Below are positions 35,096 through 44,213 of a DNA stretch of 64,000 bases, piece after piece. Under the pieces are notes generated by a model. It did not search any database, was not told the origin of the DNA, and was given only the letters and a program-made list of their open reading frames with translations. Location: contig NZ_JAMZEC010000001.1 of assembly GCF_024172185.1 (NCBI RefSeq), forward strand, positions 4,794,001-4,858,000, written 5' to 3'. Position numbers and translations under genes: made by a program. The stretch is from Nonomuraea roseoviolacea subsp. carminata. GTDB taxonomy: Bacteria > Actinomycetota > Actinomycetes > Streptosporangiales > Streptosporangiaceae. The first letter of the stretch is position 1. The number at the start of each line of letters is the position of its first letter.

Positions 35096-35199
35096 GACGT
35101 TTGGGGAAGCGTTGGCGCGGCCGGCTTGTTAGCCTTTCGCAATTCGACCGCACAGGCGTCCTCAGTGTTCCAGGGCCCCTAGGCAAGCAAGGAGAACCC

Positions 35200-35700
35200 G
35201 TGGCCGACTCTCGCGATGAGAACGTCACATGGCTGACGCAGGAGGCGTACGACCGCCTGAAGGCGGAGTACGAATATCTCTCGGGCCCAGGGCGCGTCGA
35301 CATCGCCAAGAAGATCGAGGCCGCCCGCGAAGAGGGTGATCTACGGGAGAACGGCGGTTACCACGCCGCCAAGGACGAGCAGGGCAAGATGGAGGCCCGC
35401 ATCTTCCACCTCCGCCAGATCCTCGACAACGCGCAGGTGGGGGAGGCTCCCAAGACCGAGGGCATCGTCGGCCCGGGCATGACCGTGACCATCCGGTTCG
35501 TCGGCGACGACGACGAGGTGACCTTCCTGCTCGCCTCCCGCGAGGAGAGCGGCGCCCCGATCGACGTGTACTCGCCCAAGTCCCCGCTGGGGGCGGCGAT
35601 CAACGGCAAGAAGATCGGCGAGAAGGCCACGTACAGCATGCCCAACGGCCGTCAGAACACGGTCGAGATCCTCGAGGCCGTGCCGTACATCGGCAACTGA
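35200..35700 (+). CDS. greA: Transcription elongation factor GreA
   Basis: A 166-residue factor that rescues backtracked RNA polymerase by stimulating transcript cleavage. The N-terminal coiled coil (VTWLTQEAYDRLKAEYEYL to LRQILDNAQ) carries the acidic tip (EEGDLRENGGYHAAKDEQ), and the C-terminal FKBP-like domain includes SPKSPLGAAINGKKIGE. GTG 35200 with AAGGAGA just upstream is the start. A strong hairpin follows the stop. Confidence 0.95.
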   Translation: MADSRDENVTWLTQEAYDRLKAEYEYLSGPGRVDIAKKIEAAREEGDLRENGGYHAAKDEQGKMEARIFHLRQILDNAQVGEAPKTEGIVGPGMTVTIRFVGDDDEVTFLLASREESGAPIDVYSPKSPLGAAINGKKIGEKATYSMPNGRQNTVEILEAVPYIGN

Positions 35701-35716
35701 ACCCCGAAGACACGCA

Positions 35717-35742
35717 CCGCCGGGCCCACGACGGCCCGGCGG
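35717..35742 (+). terminator. Perfect 10-bp terminator hairpin after greA
   Basis: CCGCCGGGCC (35717-35726) pairs perfectly with GGCCCGGCGG (35733-35742) around a 6-nt loop, 17 bp after the greA stop. It lacks a T-run, as is usual in actinomycetes. Confidence 0.85.
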
Positions 35743-35936
35743 AGCCTTCCGCTGCCCTGGGGCAGCGCCGCGGCTCGGCCATCAAGCAGGACCTGAGCTA
35801 CCTGCTGCGGTCCCCGGCGTCCCCGCACCCGCACGGCCACCCGCACACCCCGTACGGCCATTCACAGGGCCCCTACGGCCACCCGCAGGCCCCGTACGGC
35901 CCGCCGCCGCGCCGCCGGCGTGACCACACGCGGCTG

Positions 35937-37085
35937 GTGCCGGTCATCGTGGTGGCGCTGGTGGCGGTGCTGACCGCCGACGTGCTCCTGCTGGCGCAGC
36001 CCCGCGCCTCGAAGACGCCGCCGCGCCAGGGGCAGGCCGCGGCCACGGCGCCCGCGCAGATCCGGCCCGCGCCCCGGCAGACACTGGTCGCCGAGTCGGG
36101 CCCCGCGCCCGAGGTCAAGCCGCTGGGCACGCTGCACAAGCCCAACCTGTTCGTCGTCACGCGCAAGCCGTTCACCACGAAGCTGCTGGAGAAGGTGGCC
36201 CGCTTACGCGGCGTGCGCGCGCTGGAGCTGGCCGACGCGGCCTCCATCACGCTCGACGGCAAGCGGGTGCAGACCCTCGCGGTCGATCCCTCCACGTTCC
36301 GCGCCTACACGCCGAAGGTGACGGCGGCCTCCGACCCCCTGTGGAAGAACGTGGCGGCGGGCGACGTCGCGGTGTCCTTCGTGCTCGGCAACGACGGCGG
36401 GCTGTCGCTGCACAGCCGCGTGAACGGCCCGGCCGGCCCGCTGCGCATCGGCGCGTACGCCACGACGGGCTTCGGCGCGGTGGACGCCGTCGTCTCCCGG
36501 CAGACCGGGCGGCGGCTCGGCCTGCCCCGCGACAACGCGCTGATCGTCAGCGCCCCCAAGGCCAACTCCGCCAGGCTGCGCGACTCCCTGCTGAGGGTGC
36601 TGCCCAAGGGCACGCAGGTGGCCATGGTCAACCCGGTGCTGCCCCCGGCCAAGAAGCAGGCGCGGGTGTGGGCGGCCGGCGCGCTCGTCTCGGCCGCGCA
36701 GATCACCGTGGCGCTCAAGGCGGCGGCCTCGAAGCTCGGCCGGCCGTACGTGTGGGGCGCCGAGGGGCCCGACACGTTCGACTGCTCGGGCCTGGTGCAG
36801 TGGGCCTACGCGCAGGCGGGGGTCAGGATGCCGCGCGTGACGCACCAGCAGTGGGTGACGGGTCCCCAGGTGCCGCTGTCGCAGGCGCAGCCCGGCGACC
36901 TGCTCTTCTGGCGCAGCGACCCGACCAACCCCGGCTACATCTCGCACGTGGCCATCTACTGGGGCGACGGCAAGATGATCCAGGCGCCGCGGACGGGCGA
37001 CGTGGTCAAGATCAGCCCCGTGCACACCCGCAACCTCGCCGGCGTCGTCCGCATCAGCCCTGCCCTCGCGGCCAGGGTCAGGTAA
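35937..37085 (+). CDS. NlpC/P60 peptidoglycan endopeptidase, membrane-anchored
   Basis: At least 382 residues. A hydrophobic segment (VPVIVVALVAVLTADVLLLA) anchors or exports the protein; the middle has no family I recognise; the C-terminal 120 residues are NlpC/P60 with catalytic Cys in TFDCSGLV and His in YISHVAIYW. It should cleave stem peptides in the wall. GTG 35937 is the first usual start, but it has no ribosome site. Coding-like sequence continues upstream in frame (His/Tyr/Gly/Pro-rich, PYGHP-type repeats, then four Arg), so the true start is probably further upstream. Confidence 0.82.
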   Translation: MPVIVVALVAVLTADVLLLAQPRASKTPPRQGQAAATAPAQIRPAPRQTLVAESGPAPEVKPLGTLHKPNLFVVTRKPFTTKLLEKVARLRGVRALELADAASITLDGKRVQTLAVDPSTFRAYTPKVTAASDPLWKNVAAGDVAVSFVLGNDGGLSLHSRVNGPAGPLRIGAYATTGFGAVDAVVSRQTGRRLGLPRDNALIVSAPKANSARLRDSLLRVLPKGTQVAMVNPVLPPAKKQARVWAAGALVSAAQITVALKAAASKLGRPYVWGAEGPDTFDCSGLVQWAYAQAGVRMPRVTHQQWVTGPQVPLSQAQPGDLLFWRSDPTNPGYISHVAIYWGDGKMIQAPRTGDVVKISPVHTRNLAGVVRISPALAARVR

Positions 37086-37153
37086 CCCCGCGGTCAACCG
37101 CTTCTTACCCTCTGGCGCGTGCGTATGCCCAGCAATGGTGTAATTCTGATTAC

Positions 37154-37675
37154 ATGGAAAGCGTAGAAAGCACCGCACAGGTCCGCGCGTGGTTCACCGG
37201 CCGCCTGCCCGAGGGCTGGTTCACCGGTGCGCCCGAGATCGTCCGCGACCGCGAGGAGATCGCGGTCATCGGCACGCTGCCCGAGCCGTCCGGCGAGACG
37301 CCGGAGGAGGAGCGGGCGGCCCTCGTCGAGGGGCTCGTCCTGCGTTTCCGGGAGGAGACCCGGGAGCGCCGCATCGAGATCGCGCGCGAGGCCGAGCGCA
37401 GGTTCCGGCAGAAGGTGTCCTGGGGCGTCTCCTGCGGCGACCAGACTGTGATGTTCACCACTCTGTCCGTGCCGGTGATGACCCGGTTGCGGCAGTCCGA
37501 GCGGCAGGTCCTCGACACGCTCGTGGCCGCCGGCGTGGCCCGCAGCCGCAGCGACGCGCTCGCGTGGTGCGTGCGGCTGGTCGGCCGACACACCGACACG
37601 TGGCTGACGGATCTGCGCGACGCCCTGAGCCACGTCGACCGCGTCCGCTCCTCCGGGCCCGACGTCCAGAACTGA
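37154..37675 (+). CDS. Conserved actinobacterial hypothetical protein
   Basis: A 173-residue protein without signal or membrane segments. A middle basic-acidic helix (RFREETRERRIEIAREAERR) precedes KVSWGVSCG and a very conserved-looking tail, SVPVMTRLRQSERQVLDTLV, followed by AGVARSRSDALAWCVRLVG. The tail resembles a ribbon-helix-helix-like or helix-turn-helix module. I recall near-identical proteins in streptomycetes but no function. ATG 37154 lies in an AT-richer leader. Confidence 0.8.
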   Translation: MESVESTAQVRAWFTGRLPEGWFTGAPEIVRDREEIAVIGTLPEPSGETPEEERAALVEGLVLRFREETRERRIEIAREAERRFRQKVSWGVSCGDQTVMFTTLSVPVMTRLRQSERQVLDTLVAAGVARSRSDALAWCVRLVGRHTDTWLTDLRDALSHVDRVRSSGPDVQN

Positions 37676-37703
37676 GAGCACGCAGCGAAAACGAATCGGG
37701 AAA

Positions 37704-37737
37704 TGGTTTATACCACTACGGAAATTGGTTTAGACCA
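37704..37737. promoter_or_regulatory. Two DasR/GntR-type operator palindromes upstream of pckG
   Basis: TGGTTTATACCA (37704-37715) and TGGTTTAGACCA (37726-37737) match the core of the DasR-responsive element, whose consensus from family knowledge is TGGTCTAGACCA. Their starts are 22 bp apart, two helical turns, so both face the same side. A third degenerate copy, AGGTCTATGCCA, is at 37847-37858. The 250-bp gap before pckG has no gene. Confidence 0.65.
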
Positions 37738-37925
37738 TGCTTCGGAGACAGGTGGAGGTGCCGCGGGAATTTCTTTTAAAACCGTTCGGGCTGGGTAGGC
37801 TCCTCCAATCGTCAAGGCCCCTGCCTGCGGCGACGCCGACGTGAATAGGTCTATGCCAATTGGCTTTCACGCGGCTTCGTCGTTAATGATGACTGGGCCC
37901 TGAACACCGTGGAGGAGCCGTAGCC

Positions 37926-39719
<1,794 letters not shown>

Positions 39720-39720
39720 C

Positions 39721-39799
39721 GCGCCCCGCTCGGGGCGCGCTCCGAAGCCACCCCCCTGGCCGTTCGCGGCCGGCCCGTCAACGGCGCCGGGCCGGCCGC
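39721..39799 (+). terminator. Two successive hairpins after pckG
   Basis: GCGCCCCG-CT-CGGGGCGC is at 39721-39738, directly after the stop. A perfect 12-bp stem follows: GCGGCCGGCCCG (39766-39777) with CGGGCCGGCCGC (39788-39799). Together they should end the pckG transcript. Confidence 0.85.
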
Positions 39800-39850
39800 G
39801 TGGCCTCCGGGGCCTTGCCGGGAAAGGCCAGACATCCTAGGTTTTGGTGC

Positions 39851-40678
39851 GTGATCGTGGATGCGCACCAGCACTTCTGGGACCTTGAGACCGGCTCCTA
39901 CCCGTGGCTGACCCCGGACCAGGGCGTGCTGTACCGCAGTTACCGGCCGGCCGACCTGGCCCCCGAGCTGGCCGCGACCGGGGTGGACGCCACGGTGCTG
40001 GTGCAGGCGGCCGACTCGTACCAGGAGACCGACGCCCTGCTGGCCCTGGCCGAGGCCCAGGACTTCGTGGCGGCGGTCGTCGGCTGGGTGCCGCTCGACC
40101 GCCCCGATGAGGCGGCCCGCGCCATCGAACGGTACGCCAGACATCCGAAGTTTCGCGGAGTACGGCACCTCATCCACGACGAGCCGGACCCCGACTGGGT
40201 GGTCCAGGACACCGTGCTGGAGTCGCTGGGCCTGCTGGCGGCGGCCGGGCTGACCTTCGACGTGGTCTCGCTGCTGCCCCGACACCTCGACCACGTCGTC
40301 ACGCTGGCCGAGCGCCACCCCACGCTGCGCCTCGTCGTCGACCACCTGTCCAAGCCGCGGGTCAGGGAGCACGTGTGGGAGCCGTGGGCCTCGCAGATCA
40401 CGCGGGTGGCGGCCCTGCCCAACGTGTACGCCAAGGTGTCGGGACTGGTCACCGAGGCCGACCACGCGAACTGGACCGTGGAGGACCTGCGGCCGTACGT
40501 GGACCACGCGGTGGGGGCTTTCGGCCCCGAGCGGCTGATGGCCGGCAGCGACTGGCCGGTGGCGCTGCTCGCCTCCGACTACCGCACGGTCTGGGAGGTG
40601 ACGTCGTCCCTGCTGGGGGGCACGGACCGGGACCTGGTCCTGGGCGAAACCGCGCGGCGTTTTTACGGTATCGGGTGA
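39851..40678 (+). CDS. Amidohydrolase-2 family lactonase-like enzyme
   Basis: A 275-residue TIM-barrel hydrolase. The metal-site motif DAHQHFWD opens the protein; RGVRHLIHDEPD, LVVDHLSKP and the final catalytic Asp in MAGSDWPVAL follow. The pattern is that of L-fuconolactonase and related sugar-lactone hydrolases. The sugar is unknown, and no sugar dehydrogenase lies next to it. GTG 39851 starts the protein just after the pckG terminators. Confidence 0.88.
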   Translation: MIVDAHQHFWDLETGSYPWLTPDQGVLYRSYRPADLAPELAATGVDATVLVQAADSYQETDALLALAEAQDFVAAVVGWVPLDRPDEAARAIERYARHPKFRGVRHLIHDEPDPDWVVQDTVLESLGLLAAAGLTFDVVSLLPRHLDHVVTLAERHPTLRLVVDHLSKPRVREHVWEPWASQITRVAALPNVYAKVSGLVTEADHANWTVEDLRPYVDHAVGAFGPERLMAGSDWPVALLASDYRTVWEVTSSLLGGTDRDLVLGETARRFYGIG

Positions 40679-40820
40679 TCTTCGCCAGCGGTTTATGGCT
40701 GGCCGTTTTCCAGGGTTTAGGGAAGTTTGGGATGGATAAGCTGCCGATGTGGGGGGACTACGCTGTGTCGACGGATCTTTCCTGACCGTCACGCCCGTCG
40801 CGTGCACGGACAGCGTCGGC

Positions 40821-41261
40821 ATGCCGTACGAGATCACCCTGGAGCTGGCGCGCGACGGCACGCCGTACGGCACCGTGGGCGAGCGGTGCGGCTGGCTGCT
40901 GCGCCGCCTGGCGCACGGCGTGGACGAGGCCCGCGCCGGACGCGGGCAGGCCGCGCGCTGGCCCGATCCCGACGACCGGTTCCCCGAGGAGGAGCCGGAC
41001 AGCGAACTGTTCGCCTTCCGGTATCGTACGAGGTCAGCCCTGGTGGGAGGCGGCGAGCTGCGCTGCTGCCTGCGCACGATCCCGCTCTGGGTCCCCGGGC
41101 GTGACCGGCCCGGGCGGTGGCGGCTGACGCGCCGCGCCTTCGTCGAGGCGTGGGGGGCGGAGGGCGTCGGCATGCGGGCGGTGCTCACCTCCGCGGAGCT
41201 CGCGCGCTTCGTGCACGCGCTCGTCGACGAGGCGGACGGCTGTCTCGGCGGCCCCGAGTGA
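40821..41261 (+). CDS. Hypothetical protein
   Basis: About 146 residues, starting MPYEITLELARDGTPYGTVG. It is rich in Arg, Glu and Trp and ends with RAVLTSAELARFVHALVDEA. I do not recognise a family and see no signal or membrane segment. An alternative GTG start lies at 40803, and the open frame extends to 40749. It lies between the amidohydrolase and the prenyl synthase on the same strand; codon use is normal for the region, which supports a real gene. Confidence 0.6.
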   Translation: MPYEITLELARDGTPYGTVGERCGWLLRRLAHGVDEARAGRGQAARWPDPDDRFPEEEPDSELFAFRYRTRSALVGGGELRCCLRTIPLWVPGRDRPGRWRLTRRAFVEAWGAEGVGMRAVLTSAELARFVHALVDEADGCLGGPE

Positions 41262-41372
41262 CGATGGCGCCGGGGTCTCGACAACCCTTGAGGGCGCGGA
41301 CACAGTAAAACGCGGTGATAATTGCCTGTTAGGTCACTCGACCGAAGGCACAGCACCGCTGGGGAGGACTCC

Positions 41373-42134
41373 GTGGGCCTGCGCGACCTGGTCTACCGGC
41401 TGTACGAGCGCCGGTTGGAGGCCAAGCTGTCGAAGGACAGCGTCCCCCGGCATGTCGGGGTCATCATCGACGGCAACCGCCGCTGGGCGCGCGCCATGGG
41501 CATGCGCGACGTGTCCAGCGGGCACCGCAAGGGCGCGGACAAGATCTCCGAGCTGCTCACCTGGTGCCGCGAGAGCGGCGTCGAGGTGGTCACCGTGTGG
41601 ATGCTGTCCAACGACAACCTCAACCGGCCCAGCGAGGAGCTGGAGCCGCTCCTGCGGATCATCGAGGACGTCACGCAGGAGCTCGTGGACCAGGGCTGGC
41701 GCATCAGCCCGGTCGGAGCGCTCGACCTGCTCCCCGACCGGACGGCCAATGTCCTGAAAAACGCGAAAGAAGCAACATCGCACCGTCCTGGCCTGATTGT
41801 GAACGTTGCAGTTGGGTATGGAGGAAGACGTGAGATTGCCGATGCGGTGCGCTCACTCCTCCAGGAGCAAGCCAGCAAGGGGGCCAGCATCGAGGACCTC
41901 GTCGAGGTACTCGATGTGGAGCACATCGCGGAGCATCTCTACACTCGCGGCCAGCCCGACCCGGACCTTCTCATCCGGACCTCGGGCGAGCAGCGGCTGT
42001 CCGGCTTCATGCTCTGGCAGAGCGCTCACTCCGAGTTCTACTTCCACGAGGCTTACTGGCCTGACTTCCGCAGGGTCGACTTCCTGCGGGCGCTGCGCGA
42101 CTACGCCGCGAGGCACCGGCGTTACGGTTCCTGA
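41373..42134 (+). CDS. cis-Prenyltransferase (Z-isoprenyl diphosphate synthase)
   Basis: A 253-residue UPP-synthase-family enzyme. The diphosphate site is IIDGNRRWAR with the catalytic Asp; WMLSNDNLNRPSEE is the substrate loop; PDLLIRTSGEQRLSGFMLWQ is the family signature; the tail is FYFHEAYWPDF. Like Rv1086 of M. tuberculosis it may make Z,E-farnesyl diphosphate rather than C50-55 lipid carriers; sequence alone does not decide this. GTG 41373 follows GGGGAGGA. Codon use changes sharply in about 41750-41865, where AAA, GAA, GTT, GGA and AGA codons replace the usual GC-ending ones. Confidence 0.92.
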   Translation: MGLRDLVYRLYERRLEAKLSKDSVPRHVGVIIDGNRRWARAMGMRDVSSGHRKGADKISELLTWCRESGVEVVTVWMLSNDNLNRPSEELEPLLRIIEDVTQELVDQGWRISPVGALDLLPDRTANVLKNAKEATSHRPGLIVNVAVGYGGRREIADAVRSLLQEQASKGASIEDLVEVLDVEHIAEHLYTRGQPDPDLLIRTSGEQRLSGFMLWQSAHSEFYFHEAYWPDFRRVDFLRALRDYAARHRRYGS

Positions 42135-42169
42135 CCCGACATCTGGGTATCCAAGACGTAACGTTGGAA

Positions 42170-42192
42170 GTGTCCGGCCACAGGCCGGACAC
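42170..42192 (+). terminator. Perfect 10-bp terminator hairpin
   Basis: GTGTCCGGCC and GGCCGGACAC pair perfectly around ACA, 35 bp after the prenyltransferase stop. A second hairpin, GGGTGCCCC with GGGGCGCCC (42306-42329), sits directly in front of the phoH ribosome site in the otherwise gene-free leader. Confidence 0.88.
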
Positions 42193-42341
42193 TCCGGAGA
42201 GGGCCCCATCCTTGCGCCAACACCTGCCGAGGGGGCCGGAATCCGGCGTCGCCGGCACGTCGCGGCCGGGGGCACGGGTCCGGTCCGATTCCCACCTCGT
42301 CTGCAGGGTGCCCCCCGCCAGGGGCGCCCGGGGGAGAACGT

Positions 42342-43661
42342 GTGGCAGTGTCCTCGAGCAACCCGTCCACTCAGCCCGGTAAGCGCACGTACGTGCTCGA
42401 CACCTCGGTCCTGCTCGCCGACCCGGCGGCGATGACCCGGTTCGCCGAGCACGAGGTCGTCCTCCCGATCGTCGTCATCACCGAGCTGGAGGCGAAGCGG
42501 CACCATCCCGAACTGGGCTACTTCGCGCGCAAGGCTCTGCGTTACCTCGACGACCTGCGCGTCAGACACGGCCGGCTGGACGAGCCCATGCCGGCCGGGG
42601 ACGGCACCCTCAGGGTGGAGCTCAACCACAGTGACCCGTCGATCCTGCCCGTGGGCTTCCGTCTGGGCGACAACGACACGCGCATCCTGACGGTGGCCCG
42701 TGCCCTGGCCGCCGAGGGCTGCGACGTCGTGCTGGTGTCCAAGGACCTGCCCATGCGGGTCAAGGCGGCCTCGATCGGCCTGGCCGCCGAGGAGTACCGC
42801 GCGGAGCTGGTCGTCGAGTCGGGCTGGACGGGCATGGCCGAGGTCCAGGTGACCGACGAGGACGTCCAGACGCTGTTCGACCAGGGCTCGGCCGACCTCG
42901 AGGAGGCCAGGGACCTGCCCACCCACACGGGTCTGCGGCTGCTGTCGACCAAGGGCTCGGCACTCGGCCGCGTGCTCCCCGACAAGTCGGTGCGCCTGGT
43001 GCGCGGCGACCGCGAGGTGTTCGGCCTGCACGGCCGCTCGGCCGAGCAGCGGATCGCGCTCGACCTGCTCATGGACCCGGAGATCGGCATCGTGTCGCTC
43101 GGCGGCCGGGCCGGCACCGGCAAGTCCGCGCTGGCGCTGTGCGCGGGCCTGGAGGCGGTCCTGGAGCGCCGCCAGCACCGCAAGGTGATCGTCTTCCGGC
43201 CGATCTACGCGGTCGGCGGCCAGGAGCTCGGCTACCTGCCCGGCACCGAGGGCGAGAAGATGGGCCCCTGGGGCCAGGCGGTCTATGACACCCTGGGCGC
43301 GATCACCACGCCCGAGGTGATCGAGGAGGTGCACGACCGCGGCATGCTGGAGGTGCTGCCGCTCACCCACATCCGCGGCCGGTCGCTGCACGACGCGTTC
43401 GTGATCGTGGACGAGGCCCAGTCGCTGGAGCGCGGGGTGCTGCTGACCGTTCTCAGCCGCATCGGCGCCAACTCCCGCGTGGTGCTCACCCACGACATCG
43501 CCCAACGCGACAACCTGCGCGTCGGCCGGCACGACGGCGTCGTGGCCGTGGTGGAGAAGCTCAAGGGCCACCCGCTGTTCGCGCACGTGACGCTGACGCG
43601 CTCCGAGCGCTCGCCGATCGCCGCCCTGGTGACCGAGATGCTGGAGGACATCAACCTCTAG
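42342..43661 (+). CDS. phoH: PIN-PhoH ATPase/RNase fusion (PhoH2 type)
   Basis: A 439-residue fusion. The N-terminal PIN domain (YVLDTSVLLADP, ITELEAKR, LGDNDTRILTVA and VSKDLPMRVKA carry its acidic metal ligands) is an RNase fold. The C-terminal PhoH domain has Walker A GGRAGTGKSALA and Walker B FVIVDEAQS. PhoH2 proteins unwind and cut RNA with ATP. GTG 42342 follows GGGGGAG. It converges with the GerMN lipoprotein gene after only 6 bp. The M. tuberculosis counterpart Rv1095 is in the same general neighbourhood (from memory). Confidence 0.94.
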   Translation: MAVSSSNPSTQPGKRTYVLDTSVLLADPAAMTRFAEHEVVLPIVVITELEAKRHHPELGYFARKALRYLDDLRVRHGRLDEPMPAGDGTLRVELNHSDPSILPVGFRLGDNDTRILTVARALAAEGCDVVLVSKDLPMRVKAASIGLAAEEYRAELVVESGWTGMAEVQVTDEDVQTLFDQGSADLEEARDLPTHTGLRLLSTKGSALGRVLPDKSVRLVRGDREVFGLHGRSAEQRIALDLLMDPEIGIVSLGGRAGTGKSALALCAGLEAVLERRQHRKVIVFRPIYAVGGQELGYLPGTEGEKMGPWGQAVYDTLGAITTPEVIEEVHDRGMLEVLPLTHIRGRSLHDAFVIVDEAQSLERGVLLTVLSRIGANSRVVLTHDIAQRDNLRVGRHDGVVAVVEKLKGHPLFAHVTLTRSERSPIAALVTEMLEDINL

Positions 43662-43667
43662 CCGGGC

Positions 43668-44213
43668 TCACTTCAGGTCGCCGCAGATGAACCGTCCCTC
43701 CACCACGGAGGGGCGGTTCTCGTACCTGTGGACGATCTTGACCTGCTCGAACGCGGCGTCCTGCTGCGCCGTGCACACGATCTGGGCCTTGGCGGGCCGC
43801 GACAGCGTGCCCTCGCCCTTGACGATCACCGTGAGCGTCGAGGTGCGGGGGAGCTGCACCTCGTCGCGCCGGATCGGGTTGAGGGAGTCCTTGATGCCCT
43901 CCAGCGTGAAGCCGCGCAGCGCGGTGTCGCGGCCGTCCTGCAGCGGTTGCCTGGAGGCCGCGAACAGGGCCGTCAGCAGGCTCTCCACGGTGTCGGACTC
44001 GACGTCGGCGGGCTCCTTGGTCAGCCGGCCGTCCTTGAGCAGATAGATGGTCTTGGACGGCGGCGGCACCTGGACGGTCGGCGGCCTGGCCACCTCCCGC
44101 GCGTCGGTCGGCGAGATGCCGCAGCCCGCCACCACCGGCACGACCCCCGTCAGCAGGACCAGGGCGCGCCTCGCGCGCCGGCCGCGACACCTGCTCCTCG
44201 TCCGGTCCCTCAT
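43668..44213 (-). CDS. GerMN-domain lipoprotein of the two-component operon
   Basis: A 181-residue lipoprotein: basic N-terminus, hydrophobic segment and lipobox VVAGC, then a GerMN (sporulation/spore germination) domain with IYLLKDGRL and VESLLTALFAAS. It is the third gene of a response regulator - kinase - lipoprotein operon and overlaps the kinase stop by four bases (ATGA). The order resembles MtrA-MtrB-LpqB and the AfsQ1-AfsQ2-lipoprotein arrangement, but this protein lacks the large propeller of LpqB. It probably modulates the kinase from outside the membrane; this is inferred from position. Confidence 0.82.
   Translation of the reverse strand: MRDRTRSRCRGRRARRALVLLTGVVPVVAGCGISPTDAREVARPPTVQVPPPSKTIYLLKDGRLTKEPADVESDTVESLLTALFAASRQPLQDGRDTALRGFTLEGIKDSLNPIRRDEVQLPRTSTLTVIVKGEGTLSRPAKAQIVCTAQQDAAFEQVKIVHRYENRPSVVEGRFICGDLK

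Noticed and set aside
42193..42341. Riboswitch in the phoH leader
   Set aside because: Several GC-rich stems can form, but none matches a known aptamer; a plain 5' hairpin is the safer description.
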